The notes beneath the pieces were generated by a model. It was not told the DNA's origin. It saw only the letters and a list, made by a program, of their open reading frames with translations, and made no database searches. 64,000 nucleotides of DNA from an uncultured Alcanivorax sp. (lineage in GTDB: Bacteria; Pseudomonadota; Gammaproteobacteria; Pseudomonadales; Alcanivoracaceae): the NCBI RefSeq assembly GCF_947258575.1, contig NZ_CAMYIV010000002.1, positions 310,001 to 374,000 on the forward strand. Reading direction: 5' to 3'. A program made the position numbers and the translations under genes. Of the stretch, positions 59,467 through 64,000 are shown piece after piece (the stretch's first letter is position 1; every line of letters begins with the position of its first letter).

Positions 59467-59586
59467 GCAGTGAAAAGTTAACAGTGAATAGTTAATAGCT
59501 AAGAAAAAACAAAAATACCCCCGGCTCTGTGAAAAGACGGGGGTATTTTTTTAGCTGTTAACTGTTACTTATTAACTGTTAACTGC
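59467..59586. repeat. Symmetric five-plus-five heptamer arrays flanking a terminator (clpA/infA)
   Basis: Left, plus strand, 59467-59501: GCAGTGA, AAAGTTA, ACAGTGA, ATAGTTA, ATAGCTA. Right, minus strand, 59586-59552: GCAGTTA, ACAGTTA, ATAAGTA, ACAGTTA, ACAGCTA. Both arms have five units, begin with a GCAG unit and end with an AGCTA unit beside the terminator at 59511-59552. It is the clearest example of the class. Confidence 0.92.
59511..59552. terminator. Bidirectional terminator, clpA / infA
   Basis: AAAAATACCCCCG (59511-59523) pairs with CGGGGGTATTTTT (59538-59550) over a 14-base loop, with A- and T-runs at both outer ends. It serves the convergent clpA and infA. Confidence 0.93.
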
Positions 59587-59593
59587 CTTTCAC

Positions 59594-59812
59594 TTATTTC
59601 ATGCGGAACGTAATACGGCCCTTGCTCAGGTCATAGGGGGACATTTCCACCTTGACCCGGTCGCCGGTGAGAATGCGGATATAGAATTTACGCATCTTCC
59701 CGGAGATATGGGCGGTAATAACATGACCGTTGTCCAGCTTCACACGAAACATCGTGTTTGGCAGGGTTTCAACGATGACACCTTCTAGTTCAATCTGCTC
59801 TTCTTTCGCCAT
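59594..59812 (-). CDS. infA: Translation initiation factor IF-1
   Basis: A 72-residue S1/OB-fold protein that binds the ribosomal A site during initiation. [20 protein letters not shown] at the start, then [21 protein letters not shown] and [18 protein letters not shown], an essentially universal IF-1 sequence of full length. AAGG lies about 9 bases before the ATG. It is last in the aat-bpt-infA direction, with 133 bases separating it from bpt. Confidence 0.97.
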   Translation of the reverse strand: MAKEEQIELEGVIVETLPNTMFRVKLDNGHVITAHISGKMRKFYIRILTGDRVKVEMSPYDLSKGRITFRMK

Positions 59813-59945
59813 CCAACGAATACCTTGGGTTACCGGCTATTAGCGGGCGCAATTGTGCCGGAAAAGACGGCTGGCTGCAAAAGAAGTTGGGAAGCGGTTA
59901 AAAAGCGGGTTATTCGGCTCATTGCAGGGGGCCTGGAGAAGCGAT

Positions 59946-60659
59946 TCAGTCCGGGTCGAACTCTTTCCAGGCACCACTGCGGAGAATTTCCAGGGGGCGG
60001 TACTGGCTCTTGTATTCCATCTTTTGGCATTGATGAATCCAGTAGCCCAGATACAGGTAGGGAAGTTCCAGGTGCTGGCAGTGGCGGATCTGCCAGAGCA
60101 GCGCCATTACTCCCAGGCTGCGCTCAGGGAGCTGCGGATCAAAGAAGGTGTAGACCGCAGAAAGGCCGTCTTCCAGTTGGTCGGTGACCGCCACGGCTAG
60201 CAAGGTTTCGCCCTGCCGGAAGCAGTAGAAATGGGTGTCTGCCCAGTCACAGGTCAGAAAGTTGGTGAACTGCTCCTCTGAAGGGGGATACATATCCCCG
60301 TCACCATGACGTTGATCTATGTAGGCTGCGTAGAGATTGTAGAACTCGCGGGTGTAGCGAGCCGGCTCCCGGTGGACGGTGAGATCCTGATTGGTCTTCT
60401 CGATCCGCCGGTGGCGGCGACGGGGACGGAAATCCGCCACCCTCACCCGGGCCGGGATGCAGGCGTTGCAGCCTTCGCAGTGGGGGCGATACAGATAATC
60501 ACCGCTACGACGAAACCCCAGCAAGCTCAATTCACTGTAGAGCTCTGGTGACAGTTTGGCCTGTGGGTCCACAAACAGCGTAGAGGCCTGGCGGTCCTCG
60601 AGGTAACTGCAGCTGTGGGCCGGGGTGCGGAAAAAGCGCAGCGTGGACAGATCAGTCAT
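59946..60659 (-). CDS. bpt: Aspartate/glutamate leucyltransferase (Bpt, arginyl-transferase family)
   Basis: Transfers Leu from Leu-tRNA to proteins with N-terminal Asp or Glu, creating ClpS degrons. The 237 residues show HSCSYLEDRQASTLFVDP and GDYLYRPHCEGCNACIPARV, the Cys motifs of the ATE/Bpt family, and YLYLGYWIHQCQKMEYKSQYRPLE near the C-terminus (split GYWIHQC, MEYKSQYRP). Bacterial members of this size, adjacent to aat and infA, are Bpt rather than true arginyltransferases. Confidence 0.9.
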   Translation of the reverse strand: MTDLSTLRFFRTPAHSCSYLEDRQASTLFVDPQAKLSPELYSELSLLGFRRSGDYLYRPHCEGCNACIPARVRVADFRPRRRHRRIEKTNQDLTVHREPARYTREFYNLYAAYIDQRHGDGDMYPPSEEQFTNFLTCDWADTHFYCFRQGETLLAVAVTDQLEDGLSAVYTFFDPQLPERSLGVMALLWQIRHCQHLELPYLYLGYWIHQCQKMEYKSQYRPLEILRSGAWKEFDPD

Positions 60660-60682
60660 GCCTTCAGTGTAGAGGAGAAATA

Positions 60683-60808
60683 ACGCCAGACGCCAGATGC
60701 GTGAGGCAGGAAGCAGAAATCACCGAAAGGCGTTGATGCCTGCTGGCATGGAGTCTCTGGTGTCGCATCATTGGCGTCAGTCGTCAGTCGTCAGTCGTCA
60801 GTCGTCAG
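60683..60808. repeat. Two five-unit heptamer arrays around the aat 3' end
   Basis: Left, 60683-60717: ACGCCAG, ACGCCAG, ATGCGTG, AGGCAGG, AAGCAGA. Right, 60774-60808: GCGTCAG followed by four exact TCGTCAG units. The right array runs into the aat coding end: its last residues (TTDD) and TGA stop are made of the repeat. The two arms are only loosely inverted copies. Confidence 0.85.
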
Positions 60809-61513
60809 GACCAGGGACCGGCTCCATTCGGTTTCAGGCCAGCGTTCGGCCCTTGGGGCGTCTGGGATCAGTGCTTTGAGCAATCCCTCGAAAGTAGGGC
60901 GGTTGATGAGTTCGGCGCCCAGCGTGAGCAGATGCGGGTTCTCGACCTGGGCATCGATAAGCTGGATGCCGAGAGTGGGCGCCAGCGCGCGCAGGGCGGC
61001 GAAGGCCATCTTGGAACCGTTGGGCTGCGGGGAAACCATGGATTCGCCAAAGAACAGCCCTCCCAGCTTGATGCCGTAGACAGCACCGGCAATCTGCCCG
61101 TCCTGCCAGATTTCCAGGCTGTGGGCGTAGCCAAGAGTGTGCAGGCGCACATAGGCCGCGATCATCTCTTCACTGATCCAGGTGCCCGTGCCATCAGCGC
61201 GGGGAGCGGCACACAGGCGCATCACAGATTCGAAAGCCCGATCAAGGGTGACGGTGAAATCGCTACGGCGCAGGTGGCGGGTCAGACTGCGGCTGATATG
61301 AATCTTGTGCGCATGGATGACACAGCGCGGGGCAGGGGACCACCACAGGATTGGCTGGTAGTCCGCGTCATACCAGGGAAAGATGCCCAACGAATAAGCC
61401 CGGAGCAGGGTCTCCGGGCTCAAGTCGGCCCCGGCGGCCAACAGGCCCTCCGGGTCGCTCAGGGCGGTGCGGGTATCCGGGAACGCCGTTCCCGGTTCCA
61501 GCCACGGCACCAT
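60791..61513 (-). CDS. aat: Leucyl/phenylalanyl-tRNA--protein transferase
   Basis: Adds Leu or Phe to proteins with N-terminal Arg or Lys, marking them for ClpS/ClpAP. The 240 residues have PDPEGLLAAGADLSPETLL-like start, FPWYDADYQPILWWSPAPRC, and GTGTWISEEMIAAYVRLH with the GAVYGIKLGGLFFGESM core. It starts 3 bases after trxB, so it is coupled to it. The extreme C-terminus is encoded by the heptamer array, so the last few residues probably vary between strains. Confidence 0.95.
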   Translation of the reverse strand: MVPWLEPGTAFPDTRTALSDPEGLLAAGADLSPETLLRAYSLGIFPWYDADYQPILWWSPAPRCVIHAHKIHISRSLTRHLRRSDFTVTLDRAFESVMRLCAAPRADGTGTWISEEMIAAYVRLHTLGYAHSLEIWQDGQIAGAVYGIKLGGLFFGESMVSPQPNGSKMAFAALRALAPTLGIQLIDAQVENPHLLTLGAELINRPTFEGLLKALIPDAPRAERWPETEWSRSLVLTTDD

Positions 61514-61516
61514 GCC

Positions 61517-62779
<1,263 letters not shown>

Positions 62780-64000
62780 GTGAGTAAAACGGTTGCCGGG
62801 CAAGGACAGTCCGGGTTTTCCCGCCATCTCAAGCGCGGCTTGATCGAGGGCATGGTGATCGCCCTGATTGCCCTGTGCCTGTATCTGCTGCTGGCGTTGA
62901 TCAGCTTCGACAGCCGGGATCCGGGTTGGTCCTACGTGGGCAATGTGGACGCCGTGCGCAATGCCGCTGGCCGTGCCGGCGCATTCAGCGCCGATCTGTT
63001 GCTGGGCCTGTTTGGCTATATGGCGTACCTGTTTCCGGTGCTGGTGGGCTTCTGGGCCACCAAGGTGCTGCGTGAACGTCACGCCGGTTTGCCTGGCAGC
63101 TGGCCACTATTCAGCCTGCGCCTGGTCGGCTTCGTGTTGACCATGCTGGCCGGCACCGCGCTTTCTTACATGCACTTCACCGTTGGGGATGCACTCCCGG
63201 AAGGGGCAGGCGGAATTCTCGGCCACGAAGTCGGCGCCGCCGCGCTGAATGGTTTCAATCCTCTGGGCGGCAGCCTGATCATGGTTGCCCTGTTTCTGAT
63301 CGGGGTCACCATCTTTACCGATCTGTCCTGGATTGCCCTGGCTGAGGGCCTGGGGGCCATGGTGCTCGGTGCCTTCGAGAAAATCCCCGCCTGGTGGCAG
63401 GCGCGCCGCAAACGGCGTGAGGAAGCGCAGCAGAAGAAACAGGCCCATGAAAAGCGCGCCAAGGTGATCAGCGAAGCCAAGAAGAAGGCGGAGACCCGCA
63501 CACCGCCGAAGATAGCCAAGCCGGCCAAACCGGTGGAGAAAAGCGCACGAGTCCACAAAGAGAAGCAGCAGAAACTGTTTACCACGGAAGTGAGCGGTGA
63601 ATTACCGCCACTGGTGTTGCTTGACCCGGTAGAGGAGGCCAAGGGCGGTTTCTCCGAGGAAGCCCTGGAAGGTATGTCCCGCCTGCTGGAAATCAAGCTC
63701 AAGGACTTCAATATCGAGGCCGAGGTAGTAGCGGTACAGCCCGGCCCGGTCATTACCCGTTTCGAAATTCAGCCTGCACCGGGCATCAAGGTGTCCCGGA
63801 TCACCAATCTCGCCAAGGATCTGGCTCGTTCCCTGGCGGTGATCAGCGTGCGTGTGGTCGAGGTGATTCCCGGCAAGACCACCGTGGGTATCGAAATTCC
63901 CAACGAGCAGCGGGAAATGATCCGCTTTACCGAAGTGGTCGGCACCCAGATGTTTGACCAGTCGCCGTCGCCGCTGACTATGGCTCTGGGCAAGGACATC
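62780..64000 (+). CDS. ftsK: DNA translocase FtsK, N-terminal part (truncated by window end)
   Basis: The frame from GTG 62780 stays open to the last base (407 codons). Four hydrophobic helices (about residues 24-45, 73-96, 110-133, 165-190) form the septal membrane domain of FtsK/SpoIIIE. A Lys/Ala/Glu-rich linker (about 205-270) is shorter than in E. coli. The alpha/beta start of the motor domain follows (FNIEAEVVAVQPGPVITRFE, GIEIPNEQREMIRF). The Walker motifs and gamma domain lie beyond the window. The start is GTG with AAGGGGTAAGG upstream. Chromosome segregation at the division septum is the expected role. Confidence 0.94.
   Translation, partial: MSKTVAGQGQSGFSRHLKRGLIEGMVIALIALCLYLLLALISFDSRDPGWSYVGNVDAVRNAAGRAGAFSADLLLGLFGYMAYLFPVLVGFWATKVLRERHAGLPGSWPLFSLRLVGFVLTMLAGTALSYMHFTVGDALPEGAGGILGHEVGAAALNGFNPLGGSLIMVALFLIGVTIFTDLSWIALAEGLGAMVLGAFEKIPAWWQARRKRREEAQQKKQAHEKRAKVISEAKKKAETRTPPKIAKPAKPVEKSARVHKEKQQKLFTTEVSGELPPLVLLDPVEEAKGGFSEEALEGMSRLLEIKLKDFNIEAEVVAVQPGPVITRFEIQPAPGIKVSRITNLAKDLARSLAVISVRVVEVIPGKTTVGIEIPNEQREMIRFTEVVGTQMFDQSPSPLTMALGKDI

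Noticed and set aside
60660-60790. tRNA gene near infA/aat, as in some enterobacteria
   Set aside because: No cloverleaf or TTC-type T-loop could be found; the gap is taken up by heptamer arrays.

Overview
The window is a stretch of gammaproteobacterial chromosome, most likely from a marine hydrocarbon or lipid degrader of the Alcanivorax group (order Oceanospirillales). That assignment is inferred from gene content and synteny, not from a marker gene. The supporting traits are a LiuR-controlled leucine catabolic operon, malate synthase G, both monomeric and dimeric isocitrate dehydrogenases, paired acyl-CoA dehydrogenases, a phasin-like protein, and the cspD/clpS/clpA/infA/bpt/aat/trxB/ftsK block. 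I see no transposase, integrase, phage gene, CRISPR array or tRNA, so this looks like core chromosome. About 61 genes occupy nearly all of it, and both end genes (a YdcH-family protein and ftsK) are cut by the window edges.

Layout. 1-3.3 kb: end of a YdcH gene, then a minus-strand pair encoding an Omp85-like outer membrane barrel and an unknown exported protein. 3.4-11.6 kb: minus-strand leucine/isovalerate operon liuR-liuA-liuB-liuC-liuD followed by acetoacetyl-CoA synthetase, with a LiuR operator in the divergent promoter region; HMG-CoA lyase (liuE) is absent. 11.7-19.1 kb: MMPL exporter, hybrid histidine kinase, NAD-binding protein, rraA, CBS-domain protein and a DUF805 membrane protein. 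19.2-26.2 kb: mdh, a geranylgeranyl-reductase-like flavoprotein, an AraC regulator, a phasin, a carboxylesterase, bolA and trhO. 26.4-28.8 kb: molybdate transporter modABC. 29-35.8 kb: Lgt-like membrane protein, ribbon-helix-helix protein, GMC oxidoreductase, DUF2914 protein, YgfB-family protein and a diguanylate cyclase. 35.9-42.6 kb: two complementary acyl-CoA dehydrogenases, an SDR, ttcA and glcB. 42.7-50.4 kb: secretin-like protein, TrmB paralogue and the nudJ-mnmA-hflD-purB-roxA-GNAT operon. 50.5-56.2 kb: moaCDE, rluE, idh and icd. 56.3-64 kb: cspD, clpS, clpA, infA, bpt, aat, trxB and ftsK.

How the genes fit together. Leucine, acyl chains and esters feed acetyl-CoA into a TCA/glyoxylate network represented by idh, icd, glcB and mdh. 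Molybdenum uptake (modABC) and cofactor synthesis (moaCDE) lie 22 kb apart. clpS, clpA, bpt and aat form a complete N-degron module: aat and bpt attach N-terminal Leu or Phe, ClpS recognises the residue and ClpAP degrades the protein.

The most unusual feature is in the gaps. At least eight 3' regions carry short arrays of imperfect repeats with a strict 7-bp period, commonly five units. They often occur as two inverted arrays around a terminator hairpin and begin at, or even supply, the stop codons of the flanking genes. Unit sequence differs between loci but the architecture is the same. Two other dyad families, REP/REPIN-like (GTAGGAGCG core) and GTAGGGTG-type, fill other gaps, including every gap inside the liu operon. 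A second notable signal is the acyl-CoA dehydrogenase pair at 35.9-38.2 kb: one subunit keeps the flavin-site motif but lacks the catalytic Glu, and the other has the Glu but lacks the motif, which suggests an obligate heteromer.
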